The position numbers and the translations under genes were made by a program. A stretch of 64,000 nt of DNA, taken from the NCBI GenBank assembly GCA_016291085.1, contig JAEEVW010000006.1, forward strand, positions 45,717-109,716. Reading direction: 5' to 3'. Of this stretch, positions 35,784-44,673 are shown in pieces. The stretch comes from Prevotella sp. (GTDB lineage: Bacteria > Bacteroidota > Bacteroidia > Bacteroidales > Bacteroidaceae). Below the pieces are notes generated by a model, which worked only from the letters and a program-made list of their open reading frames with translations, was not told the DNA's origin and ran no database searches. Position 1 is the stretch's first letter. Each line of letters begins with the position of its first letter.

Positions 35784-38700
35784 ATGAAACAGAAACTGTT
35801 AATCATGATGGCAGCGATGCTGCTCGTGCCCATGGGAATATTCAGTCAGACATATCAGGAATTGTGGAAACAGGTGGAGCAGGCTCAGGACAAAGACCTG
35901 CCCAAGACCGCTATGGAACACCTGCAGAAGATAGAGGCGAAGGCTCAGAAAGCCGGTGACTACGGTCAGTTGCTGAAGGCGACGCTGTTGACGTCGAAGC
36001 TGCAGGCCGAAGTGGCTCCCGACTCGCTGCTGCCTGCCGTGAAACGGCTGGAGCAACAAGTGGAAGGTAGAAACGCCAAGGACGTGGCGCTGAAGGCCGT
36101 CTACTATACCGTGCTGTCGAAGGTGTACGAGAACAATAGCCGCTGGCTGGGCGAGGATGCCGCCGACAAGGCTCAGTCTTATCGCCAGCAGGCTATGGAA
36201 CACCCCGAGGTGCTGGCTCAGGTGCAGACAGACCCGTATGAGCCCTTCGTCGTCACCGGCAAGGACAGCAAGACCTATTATAATAACGACCTGCTGAGCG
36301 TGGTTGGCCGCGAGCTGGATGCCTGGCAGTGGCTGCACGAATACTATTCGAAGGCGGGCAACCGGAAGGCAGCCTGTCTGACGGCAGTAAATGTGGTGGA
36401 AAGTGGAAAGTGGAAAGACGATAGAGAGCGCCTGGAGTGGCTGGATTCGCTGATAACCGTCTATGGCGACCTGCCCGAGGCCTGCGAACTGGCCATCAAG
36501 CGTTTTGAGCTGATGGACGGCGAGCACTATACCGTAGCCCAGCGCATCGGTTACCTGCGCGAGTCGCTGACGAAGTGGGGCGACTGGAAACGTGCCAACT
36601 GGTTCAGGAACATGGAGCGCGACATGACGCGTCCGACGTTTACCGCCAAGATGCCTGAGCATATAGGCATTCCCCAGAAACCGCAGACCGTCAGGTTGGA
36701 GTCGCTCAGAAACATCCAGTCGCTGACGATGAGCGTCTACGAGACGACATTGAAGGGTGACACCGAGCTGAGCCCGAACGTTGAAACGGACTACAAGAAA
36801 ATCAAGTCGCACATGAAGATTCGGACCGACCTGACGAAGACGCTGCAGTTTACAGGTCATCCTGACTACGAGACGTTCGAGGACTCCTTGCTGTTGGCAG
36901 GTTTACAGCCCGGCGTCTATCTGATAGAATTCACGTCACCGCAGACGGAGACGTCGCGTGCACTATACTTTGTGTCGGGTGTGAGGGTGCTGTCGCAATC
37001 CATGCCTGAGAACCAGGTGCGCTATGTGGTGGTGGACGCCGCAACGGGACAGCCCATCCCCCACGCCACCCTGCGCTTGTCGTATCGCGCCGGATGGAAA
37101 GAGTCCGCAAAGACGGAAAATCTGACCTGCAACCAACAGGGCGAGGTGATTTGCAAGTTTGACGGGCGCACGCCGTCGGAACTGTTTGCCACGACCCAGA
37201 GCGACGCCTATAATCCCCCGATGAATGCCTACGGGCGATACACTTACTACGGCCGGGAATATCATTCGGAGCATACCAACGTGTTTACCGACCGCAGCAT
37301 CTACCGCCCAGGCCAGACGGTGCACGTCACGGCCATTGTGTGGAAGGAGCAGTCGGCGTTGGACAACGTGGCCGTCGAGGGCAAGCGCGTCAACTTCGAA
37401 CTGCGCGACGCCAACTACAAGGTGGTGGGCGAGCAGCAGCTGACCACCGACCGCTATGGCAAGTGTGCCACCGAGTTCACCCTGCCAAACGGTCTGTTGA
37501 ACGGACGGTTCACCGTGCGTGCCAACACCCAATCGACAAGCATCAGCGTAGAAGAATACAAGCGCCCAACATTCCAGGTGGAATTCCAGGACTATAAGGA
37601 GTCGTATCAGGCTGGCGACACGGTGCGTGCACAGGGTAAAGCCCTGAGCTATGCCGGCGTGCCCATCCAGGATGCCAAGGTCAAATATACGGTGAAGCGC
37701 CGCGTGGCCTATTGGTGGATGAGCTATTCGTGGTACTGGCAGAGCGGCTATTTCGGACGCGGACTGCAGGAAGAGACGGTGAACGAAGGCGAGGCCACGA
37801 CCGGCGACGACGGCACGTTCCTGGCCGATGTCCCCCTCGTGTTGCCTGACGACGTGAAGAACGCCCGCATGTACTACCATTTCGTAGTAGAAGCCGACGT
37901 GACGGACGTGGCTGGTGAGACACACCACGGCGCGCTGACCCTGCCGCTGGGTACGAAACCCACGGCGCTGACCTGCGACCTGCCGCAAAAGGTGCGCAGC
38001 GACCAACTGCCCGAGGTGACTTTTTCGCGCTATAATGCAGCAGGAAAGACCATTGAGGGTACAGTAAAATACCGCCTCGACGGCGGCAAATGGAAAGAGG
38101 CGGCAGCCAATTGTCAATTGTCAATTCTCAATTCTCAATTAAAGAGCGGCGAACACCGTCTGGAAGCAGTATGTGAAAACGACTCGATAGACATGACTTT
38201 CGTGGTCTTTGGACTTGACGACAAGAAGCCCGCCACCAAGACCCACGACTGGTTCTATGTGTCGGACAGCCAGTTCCCCAGCGACGGCAAGCCCGTCACC
38301 GTACAGGTAGGTTCCAGCGATCCCGACCTCCACATCGTCTATGGCATCTATGCCGGTGACAAGGTGATAGAAAGTGGTGTAGTGAAGAAGAATGCCGAGC
38401 TGCTGAACCGGAAATTCACCTATAAGGAAGAATATGGCAACGGCCTGCTCATTACCTATGCCTGGGTGAAGGACGGACAGTGTTACAGGCACCAGCAGAC
38501 CATCCGGCGTCCGATGCCCGACAAGCGGCTGCGACTGACGTGGGAAACCTTCCGCGACCGACTGACTCCCGGTCAGCAGGAAGAGTGGCGCCTGCGCATC
38601 GTGAATCCCGACAGCACACCGGCTGACGCCTCGCTGATGGCAGTGCTCTACGACAAGAGCCTCGACCAGATTAAACAGCACCAATGGTCGTTCTCGCCCA

Positions 38701-41387
38701 CGAATTATCTGCCTCAGCCTTCTACGTCGTGGCAGTTCCGCGGTGCCAACCAGTTGTCGTGGTATGCCTCGCAGCGCTACCAGACGCCTCTGAAGGTAAA
38801 CGGCTGGGCGTTCAGTCATTTCGACGATAGCGTCTATCCGGAGTATATTGCCTATCTTCGTCCGATGATGGTAGGTAGTAGTCGCGGCCGAATGATGCTG
38901 AAAGCCAATGCTGCAGCACCCATGATGGAAGACGGAGCGGTGTATGAAACAGCAGCACCGATGGCAGAAGCCAGAGCCATAGGCGCTGCAGGAAACGATG
39001 AAGCCGCTCTCGAAGAGGTCGTAGTGAATGGCGACTCGGAGGAACCCCAGCAGGAAGAAAACGTGCAGATGCGCGAGAACCTAAATGAAACCGCCTTCTG
39101 TTATCCGCAGCTGACGACCGACGAGCAGGGTCAGGTGGTGATGAAGTTCACGCTGCCCGAGAGTCTGACCACATGGCGATTCATGGGTGTGGCCAATAGT
39201 GCCGACATGCTGTATGGCAACATAGAGGGCGAGGCTGTGGCCAAGAAGGACGTGATGATTCAGCCCAACGTGCCGCGCTTTGTCCGTATGGGCGACGAGG
39301 CACAAATCTCAGCACGCATCTTCAACACGGGCGAGCATACGGTTAACGGAAAGGCCAAGCTGCAACTGCTGGATGCAGAAACGGAAAAGGTCGTCTATAC
39401 GCAGGAACAGCCCATCAGCGTAGAGGCCGGCAAGACGGGCTCAGTAATGTTCTCCGTTGACGCCGGACAATCCGGACTCTCTGGAACTTCCCTGCTGATC
39501 TGTAAGGTCAGCGTGGTAGGTGAAGGCTTTAGCGACGGTGAACAGCACTATCTGCCCGTATTGCCCGACAAGGAGTACGTCACCAAGACCGTTCCTTACA
39601 CCCAGCACGAGCCGGGCGTGAAGACCATCGACCTGACGAAGCTCTTCCCGCAGGGTACCACGCAGCAGAAGCTGACCATAGAATATACGAACAATCCGGC
39701 ATGGATGATGGTGCAGTCGTTGCCCGTATTGGGACAACCCTGTGAGCACAGCGCCATCGACCAGGCCGCATCCTACTATAGCAACCTGCTGGCGAAGAGC
39801 CTGCTGGCACAAAGTCCCCAGGTAAAGAAAACCTTCGATCTGTGGAAGCAGGAAAGTAATCATAATTCTCAATTCTCAACTCTCAATTCTCAATTAGAGA
39901 AAAACCAAGAACTGAAGGACCTGATTCTGACTGAGACGCCTTGGGTGCAGGACGCTGACCGTGAAAGTGAACAGAAACAGCGTCTGGCCGACTTCTTCGA
40001 CGAGAATGGTATTGCCAGCCGTCTGGAAACGGCAGTTGCGAAGCTGCAGAAGTTGCAGAACCCCGACGGCTCGTTCTCGTGGTATCCCGGCATGCAGGGC
40101 AGCACCTACATCACGGTGGCCATCGAGGAGATGATGTTCCGTCTGAACCGCATGGCAGGCATGCAAAACGACACGAAGCAGATGCAGGACAAGGCCTTCA
40201 AATATATCGGCAAGGAGATGGTCGACTTGGTAAAGGAGATGAAGAAGCGGGAGAAGAAAGGCTACAAGCCCACGTTCCCGTCGTTCACCGCCCTGCGCTG
40301 GTTGTATCTCTGTGCCATCGACGGTCGTCAGCTGGATAACGAGGTGAAGACGGCTAATGACTATCTCATCACCCTGCTGAAGAAGGACATCAAGCGTCAG
40401 ACCATCTACGAGAAAGCCCTGACAGCCATCGTTCTCGCCCAGCATGGTGAGACGAAGCGTGCGGCAGAATATGTGCAGAGCCTGAAGGAATATACCGTCT
40501 ATACAGAGGAAATGGGCCGCTATTACGACACGCCGCGTGCCTCCTATTCGTGGTACGACTACAAGATTCCTACGGAGGTGGCCGCCATTGAGGCTATTCA
40601 GGCTGTGACGCCCAAGGATAAGGAGACGGTCGACGAGATGCGCCGCTGGCTGCTGCAGGAGAAGCGCACCCAGATGTGGGACACGCCCATCAACAGCACG
40701 AACGCCATCTACGCCTTCCTGAACGGCAATCAGAACACGCTGAACACCCAAGGCGCTCCGTCAGTCCTCGCCATCGACGGCAATCCCGTTGAACTGCCTC
40801 AGGCCACCGCCGGACTGGGCTATGTGAAGACCGCCATCCAGGAACCGAAGGGCAAGACCTTCACCGCCACGAAGACCTCAGAAGGAACATCGTGGGGTGC
40901 CGTCTATGCACAGTTCTTCCAGAAGACGTCGGAGATAGAACAGTCGCAGAGCGGCATCACCGTGAAGCGCGAGGTGCTTACTAGTATTCCTAGTATGACT
41001 AGTACGACTAGTACACCTAGTATGACTAGTACGACTAGTACACCTAGTACGACTAGTATGAAGGTCGGCGACCGCATCAAGGTTCGCATCACCATAGAGT
41101 GCACCCGCGACCTCGACTTCGTACAGGTTGTCGACCGCCGTGCTGCCTGCATGGAACCCGTCAAGCAGCTTTCCGGCTATCAGAACGGCGCCTATGTGTC
41201 GCCCAAGGACTACGCCACGAACTACTATTATTATGGTCTGTCGAAGGGCAAGCACGTCATAGAGACCGAATACTATGTTGACCGCGCGGGAAAGTATGAG
41301 AGCGGTACATGCACCGTTCAGTGTGCCTATGCACCAGAATATCGTGCCACAGCGCCGTCGGTGGTTTTTAAAAGTGATAAACGATAA
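35784..41387 (+). CDS. Large secreted alpha-2-macroglobulin family protein
   Basis: 1867 residues with signal peptide (1-22). An N-terminal helical region of about 300 residues leads into MG domains. MG2 is clear (HTNVFTDRSIYRPGQTVHVT), as is the A2M core (NETAFCYPQLTTDEQGQVVM... PNVPRFVRMGDEAQISARIF) and the alpha-helical toroid (NPDGSFSWYPGMQGSTY). At the thioester position it reads QPCEHSAIDQAA: Cys1320 is present but the CxEQ motif is not, so no internal thioester is expected. Such proteins trap proteases in the periplasm or at the surface. Three heptamer arrays and one 9-bp array insert low-complexity peptides. The stop lies in a heptamer array. Confidence 0.9.
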   Translation: MKQKLLIMMAAMLLVPMGIFSQTYQELWKQVEQAQDKDLPKTAMEHLQKIEAKAQKAGDYGQLLKATLLTSKLQAEVAPDSLLPAVKRLEQQVEGRNAKDVALKAVYYTVLSKVYENNSRWLGEDAADKAQSYRQQAMEHPEVLAQVQTDPYEPFVVTGKDSKTYYNNDLLSVVGRELDAWQWLHEYYSKAGNRKAACLTAVNVVESGKWKDDRERLEWLDSLITVYGDLPEACELAIKRFELMDGEHYTVAQRIGYLRESLTKWGDWKRANWFRNMERDMTRPTFTAKMPEHIGIPQKPQTVRLESLRNIQSLTMSVYETTLKGDTELSPNVETDYKKIKSHMKIRTDLTKTLQFTGHPDYETFEDSLLLAGLQPGVYLIEFTSPQTETSRALYFVSGVRVLSQSMPENQVRYVVVDAATGQPIPHATLRLSYRAGWKESAKTENLTCNQQGEVICKFDGRTPSELFATTQSDAYNPPMNAYGRYTYYGREYHSEHTNVFTDRSIYRPGQTVHVTAIVWKEQSALDNVAVEGKRVNFELRDANYKVVGEQQLTTDRYGKCATEFTLPNGLLNGRFTVRANTQSTSISVEEYKRPTFQVEFQDYKESYQAGDTVRAQGKALSYAGVPIQDAKVKYTVKRRVAYWWMSYSWYWQSGYFGRGLQEETVNEGEATTGDDGTFLADVPLVLPDDVKNARMYYHFVVEADVTDVAGETHHGALTLPLGTKPTALTCDLPQKVRSDQLPEVTFSRYNAAGKTIEGTVKYRLDGGKWKEAAANCQLSILNSQLKSGEHRLEAVCENDSIDMTFVVFGLDDKKPATKTHDWFYVSDSQFPSDGKPVTVQVGSSDPDLHIVYGIYAGDKVIESGVVKKNAELLNRKFTYKEEYGNGLLITYAWVKDGQCYRHQQTIRRPMPDKRLRLTWETFRDRLTPGQQEEWRLRIVNPDSTPADASLMAVLYDKSLDQIKQHQWSFSPTNYLPQPSTSWQFRGANQLSWYASQRYQTPLKVNGWAFSHFDDSVYPEYIAYLRPMMVGSSRGRMMLKANAAAPMMEDGAVYETAAPMAEARAIGAAGNDEAALEEVVVNGDSEEPQQEENVQMRENLNETAFCYPQLTTDEQGQVVMKFTLPESLTTWRFMGVANSADMLYGNIEGEAVAKKDVMIQPNVPRFVRMGDEAQISARIFNTGEHTVNGKAKLQLLDAETEKVVYTQEQPISVEAGKTGSVMFSVDAGQSGLSGTSLLICKVSVVGEGFSDGEQHYLPVLPDKEYVTKTVPYTQHEPGVKTIDLTKLFPQGTTQQKLTIEYTNNPAWMMVQSLPVLGQPCEHSAIDQAASYYSNLLAKSLLAQSPQVKKTFDLWKQESNHNSQFSTLNSQLEKNQELKDLILTETPWVQDADRESEQKQRLADFFDENGIASRLETAVAKLQKLQNPDGSFSWYPGMQGSTYITVAIEEMMFRLNRMAGMQNDTKQMQDKAFKYIGKEMVDLVKEMKKREKKGYKPTFPSFTALRWLYLCAIDGRQLDNEVKTANDYLITLLKKDIKRQTIYEKALTAIVLAQHGETKRAAEYVQSLKEYTVYTEEMGRYYDTPRASYSWYDYKIPTEVAAIEAIQAVTPKDKETVDEMRRWLLQEKRTQMWDTPINSTNAIYAFLNGNQNTLNTQGAPSVLAIDGNPVELPQATAGLGYVKTAIQEPKGKTFTATKTSEGTSWGAVYAQFFQKTSEIEQSQSGITVKREVLTSIPSMTSTTSTPSMTSTTSTPSTTSMKVGDRIKVRITIECTRDLDFVQVVDRRAACMEPVKQLSGYQNGAYVSPKDYATNYYYYGLSKGKHVIETEYYVDRAGKYESGTCTVQCAYAPEYRATAPSVVFKSDKR
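36396..36416 (+). repeat. Heptamer array (GTGGAAA x3) in the A2M gene
   Basis: Three perfect 7-bp units, 21 bp, in frame (VVESGKWK). Confidence 0.8.
38109..38143 (+). repeat. Heptamer array (AATTGTC/AATTCTC) in the A2M gene
   Basis: Four units and a partial fifth, encoding NCQLSILNSQL, in a loop between MG-type domains. Confidence 0.9.
39864..39898 (+). repeat. Heptamer array (AATTCTC x4) in the A2M gene
   Basis: AATTCTC, AATTCTC, AACTCTC, AATTCTC, AATTAGA, encoding NSQFSTLNSQLE, within the helical toroid after the would-be thioester. Confidence 0.9.
40980..41060 (+). repeat. Nine-bp tandem array (ACTAGTACG x9) in the A2M gene
   Basis: Nine 9-bp units of ACTAGTAnn/CCTAGTAnn, 81 bp, encoding a Thr/Ser/Pro stretch (SMTSTTSTPSMTSTTS) just before the last domain. 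Being a multiple of 3, it can change copy number without a frameshift. Confidence 0.95.
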
Positions 41388-41406
41388 GTGATGAGTGATA
41401 AGTGAA
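41372..41406 (+). repeat. Heptamer array (AAGTGAT x5) over the A2M stop codon
   Basis: AAGTGAT, AAACGAT, AAGTGAT, GAGTGAT, AAGTGAA. It supplies the A2M stop and the last residues (FKSDKR*), as the array at 35644 does for the MATE gene, and runs into the start region of the next gene. Confidence 0.95.
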
Positions 41407-41407
41407 A

Positions 41408-42499
41408 ATGAAAAGAACAACATATAATAAGAAAGTAAATGTAATGAAGTGGATGAAGGTGATAGTGATATTTATCACTTATCACTTATCACTTGTCACT
41501 TGCTTTGCACAGAAGCTGGTAGCGGAGAATGCCATTGTCGATGTGGGGCGCACGGGATACCAGAAACCCATCACGGCAACCTTCGAGTTGCGCAACAAGA
41601 GCAATCGCCGTCTGAAAATCGAGGCGGTGAAGCCCGACTGTCATTGTGTCGCCGTGGAATATCCGAAAGGCGAGATAGGCGGCAACGAAAAGTTCCAGAT
41701 CACCCTGACCTACGATGCCCGCCAGTTGGGACACTTCAACCAGCAGGCGGCCGTCATCAGCAACGGGACGAAGAAGCCCCTATACCTGATGATGAAGGGT
41801 GTCGTGTTGGAGCATTATGTCGACCTGTCGGGCAACTATCCGGTGGCGATGGGTACATTGCGACTCGACAAGACGGATTTGGAGTTTGACGACGTCAATC
41901 GTGGCGACCAGCCCGTGCAGGAATTGCACCTCTATAATCATGGCTCACAGGATTTTGAGCCCAACCTGTTGCACTTGCCCCCCTACCTCACCGCCCTGAT
42001 GCAGCCCGAGAAGCTACAGCCTGGCGAGGAAGGCGTGATGACGGTAAGACTCAATTCCGCCAAGTTGCACGACTACGGACTGACACAGACTACGGTCTAT
42101 ATGGCCAGCCACGTTGGAGAAAAGGTACGCGCTGATCGTGAAATCGGGGTGTCGGCCGTGTTGCTGCCCTCGTTCCCAGAGAAGATGACGAACCCAGCCC
42201 GCATCCAGTTGTCGAATGACTCTGTGGACATCCAGTTTGAAGGTAAATCGAAAAAGACGGAGGTCATCGACATCGTCAATATTGGTAAGTCGGAGCTGGT
42301 GATTTCAGCGTTGCAGATGTTTACTGGCGGTCTGAAGATCTCGTTGAACAAGAGCCGTCTGATGCCGGGCGAGTACGCCAAACTGAAGATTACCGCCATG
42401 CGCGACGATTTGCTGAAAGTGCGTACGCGTCCTCGAATCCTGATGATTACCAACGACCCCAACAAGGCTAAGATTGTCATCACCATCAATTCAAAATAA
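41408..42499 (+). CDS. Secreted DUF1573-type protein
   Basis: About 363 residues. Signal peptide ending near CFAQ, then an immunoglobulin-like DUF1573 domain (FELRNKSNRRLKIEAVKPDC) with Cys pair DCHC, a second similar domain (LEFDDVNRGDQPVQELHLYN) and a third beta domain. The start is uncertain: GTG 41402, ATG 41408 or ATG 41444 (MKWMKVIVIFITYHLSLVT). The last gives the neatest signal peptide. The hydrophobic core of that signal peptide is encoded by a heptamer array. Directly follows A2M, so likely co-transcribed. Function unknown. Confidence 0.85.
   Translation: MKRTTYNKKVNVMKWMKVIVIFITYHLSLVTCFAQKLVAENAIVDVGRTGYQKPITATFELRNKSNRRLKIEAVKPDCHCVAVEYPKGEIGGNEKFQITLTYDARQLGHFNQQAAVISNGTKKPLYLMMKGVVLEHYVDLSGNYPVAMGTLRLDKTDLEFDDVNRGDQPVQELHLYNHGSQDFEPNLLHLPPYLTALMQPEKLQPGEEGVMTVRLNSAKLHDYGLTQTTVYMASHVGEKVRADREIGVSAVLLPSFPEKMTNPARIQLSNDSVDIQFEGKSKKTEVIDIVNIGKSELVISALQMFTGGLKISLNKSRLMPGEYAKLKITAMRDDLLKVRTRPRILMITNDPNKAKIVITINSK
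41473..41500 (+). repeat. Heptamer array (TATCACT x4) forming part of a signal peptide
   Basis: TATCACT, TATCACT, TATCACT, TGTCACT, encoding TYHLSLVTC. It is the reverse complement of the AAGTGAT array at 41372-41406, so the mRNA could fold over the start codon. Confidence 0.9.
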
Positions 42500-42532
42500 T
42501 AATGTTGAGTGTATCGAAGCGAAGCGAGAATA

Positions 42533-42567
42533 ATTCCACATTCCTAATTCATAATTCCTAATTTTAT
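42533..42567 (+). repeat. Heptamer array (ATTCCTA x5) ending at the meaB start codon
   Basis: ATTCCAC, ATTCCTA, ATTCATA, ATTCCTA, ATTTTAT, then ATG. The array occupies the whole ribosome-binding region of meaB. Confidence 0.85.
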
Positions 42568-43674
42568 ATGGAACATCCCGAGAATAGTTCAGAATACGCA
42601 GGTTTGCAGGTCAATAGTGGCGTCGAGCAGCCCAGTATCATCAATCCCTATCTGAAGCGCCAACGCATTCGCCGTCGCGAACTCTCTGCCGCAGAAATGG
42701 TCGAGGGCATCGTCAAAGGCGATGTTACCATTCTCTCGCAGGCTGTGACGCTGGTCGAGAGTGTGAATCCCGATCATCAGGCTAAAGCTCAGGAAGTCAT
42801 CAACAAGTGTCTGCCCTATAGCGGCAACTCCATTCGCGTGGGTATCAGCGGTGTTCCCGGTGCAGGCAAGTCGACGAGTATCGACGAGTTTGGCATCCAC
42901 GTGCTGAAAGAGAAAGGCGGGAAGCTGGCTGTGCTGGCCATCGACCCATCGTCGGAGCGTTCGAAGGGTAGTATTCTGGGTGACAAGACGCGTATGGAGA
43001 AGCTCAGCGTACATCCTGACTCCTTCATCCGCCCTAGTCCTACGGCAGGTTCGCTGGGTGGCGTAGCCCGCAAGACACGCGAGACCATCATTCTTTGCGA
43101 AGCAGCGGGTTTCGACAAGATTTTTGTCGAAACGGTGGGTGTTGGTCAGAGCGAGACGGCCTGTCACTCGATGGTCGACTTCTTCCTGCTCATCCAGTTG
43201 GCTGGTACAGGCGACGATCTTCAGGGCATCAAGCGCGGCATTATGGAAATCTGTGACGCCATTGTCATCAATAAGTGTGATGGCGACAATGTCGACAAGT
43301 GCCACATGGCAGCCACCAATTTCCGCAACGCGTTGCATTTCTTTCCCATGCCTGAGAGCGGGTGGTTACCCAAGGTGTTGTGCTACAGCGGATTCTACGG
43401 CTATGGCGTCAAGGAAATCTGGGACATGATCTACGAGTACATCGATTTCGTCAGGGCGAACGGCTATTTCAACTATCGTCGTAACGAACAGTCGAAATAC
43501 TGGATGTACGAGAGCATCAACGAACACCTGCGCCTCAGTTTCTATAACAACCCGCTGATTCGGCAGTCGTTACAAGGTGCCGAACAGAGTGTCTTGGGTG
43601 GTGAACAGACTTCATTCACCGCAGCGCAACAACTGCTCGACCTCTATTTCGGTGAGTTAAAGAAATCAGTTTGA
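42568..43674 (+). CDS. meaB: Methylmalonyl-CoA mutase-associated GTPase MeaB
   Basis: G3E-family P-loop GTPase that loads and protects the B12 cofactor of methylmalonyl-CoA mutase, in the succinate-propionate pathway. 368 residues. Walker A is GVPGAGKSTSIDEFG; then come DPSSERSKGSILGDKTRM, FIRPSPTAGSLGGVARKT, VETVGVGQSE and the guanine-specificity NKCDGDN. The mutase genes are not in this window. Its stop overlaps or closely precedes ispH. Confidence 0.95.
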   Translation: MEHPENSSEYAGLQVNSGVEQPSIINPYLKRQRIRRRELSAAEMVEGIVKGDVTILSQAVTLVESVNPDHQAKAQEVINKCLPYSGNSIRVGISGVPGAGKSTSIDEFGIHVLKEKGGKLAVLAIDPSSERSKGSILGDKTRMEKLSVHPDSFIRPSPTAGSLGGVARKTRETIILCEAAGFDKIFVETVGVGQSETACHSMVDFFLLIQLAGTGDDLQGIKRGIMEICDAIVINKCDGDNVDKCHMAATNFRNALHFFPMPESGWLPKVLCYSGFYGYGVKEIWDMIYEYIDFVRANGYFNYRRNEQSKYWMYESINEHLRLSFYNNPLIRQSLQGAEQSVLGGEQTSFTAAQQLLDLYFGELKKSV

Positions 43675-43721
43675 ATCAGTCCCGTCTGTCAAATCAGTGT
43701 CTAAAAAATAATATTGAATCC

Positions 43722-44621
43722 GTGTCTAAGTTACAGATTGAAATCGACAACGGCAGTGGTTTCTGTTTTGGAGTGACCACAGCCATCCAGAAAGCAGAAG
43801 AGGAACTGGCCAAGGGAAACCGGCTTTACTGTTTGGGCGACATCGTACACAATGGTATGGAGTGTGAGCGCCTGCGTGCTATGGGACTCATCACCATCAA
43901 TCACGACGACCTTCGCGAGCTGCATGATGTGAAGGTGCTGTTGCGGGCTCATGGCGAACCCCCTGAGACCTACGAGCTGGCTCGTCGCAACAACATAGAA
44001 ATCATTGATGCCACTTGTCCTGTGGTGTTGCAACTCCAGAAACGCATCAAGAAAAAGTATGACGAGTCGAGGAGTGAGGAGTGTGAAGTGAGAAGTGAGA
44101 ATGCTCCACAAATCGTGATTTTCGGCAAGAAAGGTCACGCCGAGGTATTGGGGCTCGTGGGTCAGACACATTCCGACGCCATTGTCATTGAGAATGTCGA
44201 CGAGGTGACGAAACTGGACTTCTCGCGCGACATCTATCTTTACTCGCAGACCACCAAGTCGCTCGACGAGTTTCATCGCATCATAGCGTACATCCAACAA
44301 CACATCTCGCCCGAGGCTACGTTCCAGAGTTTCGACACCATCTGCCGTTCTGTGGCCAACCGCATGCCCAACATCTCGCAGTTTGCCACCAAGCACGACT
44401 TGATACTCTTTGTCTGCGGACGAAAGAGTTCCAATGGCAAGGTGCTCTACAACGAGTGCCTGCGCGTCAATCCCAACACGCATCTCATCGAGGGACCTGA
44501 GGAGATTGACCGTCAGTGGCTCGAAGGCATTCAGACCGTTGGCATCTGTGGTGCCACCAGTACTCCCAAGTGGCTGATGGAACAATGCCGTGACAAAATA
44601 GCGGGTGACTATAGCGGGTAA
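43722..44621 (+). CDS. ispH: 4-hydroxy-3-methylbut-2-enyl diphosphate reductase IspH
   Basis: [4Fe-4S] enzyme of the last MEP-pathway step, making IPP and DMAPP. The three cluster cysteines are visible in GSGFCFGVTTAIQKAEEEL, IDATCPVVLQLQKRI and VGICGATSTPKWLME. No ATG is available. GTG at 43722 places the start as expected for the family; TTG at 43671, overlapping the meaB stop, is the alternative. A heptamer array at 44064-44098 adds DESRSEECEVRSEN in a loop after the second cysteine. Confidence 0.93.
   Translation: MSKLQIEIDNGSGFCFGVTTAIQKAEEELAKGNRLYCLGDIVHNGMECERLRAMGLITINHDDLRELHDVKVLLRAHGEPPETYELARRNNIEIIDATCPVVLQLQKRIKKKYDESRSEECEVRSENAPQIVIFGKKGHAEVLGLVGQTHSDAIVIENVDEVTKLDFSRDIYLYSQTTKSLDEFHRIIAYIQQHISPEATFQSFDTICRSVANRMPNISQFATKHDLILFVCGRKSSNGKVLYNECLRVNPNTHLIEGPEEIDRQWLEGIQTVGICGATSTPKWLMEQCRDKIAGDYSG
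44064..44098 (+). repeat. Heptamer array (GGAGTGA/GAAGTGA x5) inside ispH
   Basis: GAGTCGA, GGAGTGA, GGAGTGT, GAAGTGA, GAAGTGA in frame in the ispH gene. Confidence 0.85.
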
Positions 44622-44673
44622 CTGCCAAAAATAGAACAAAGACATATAAACTACTTAAATTACAAACAAACGA

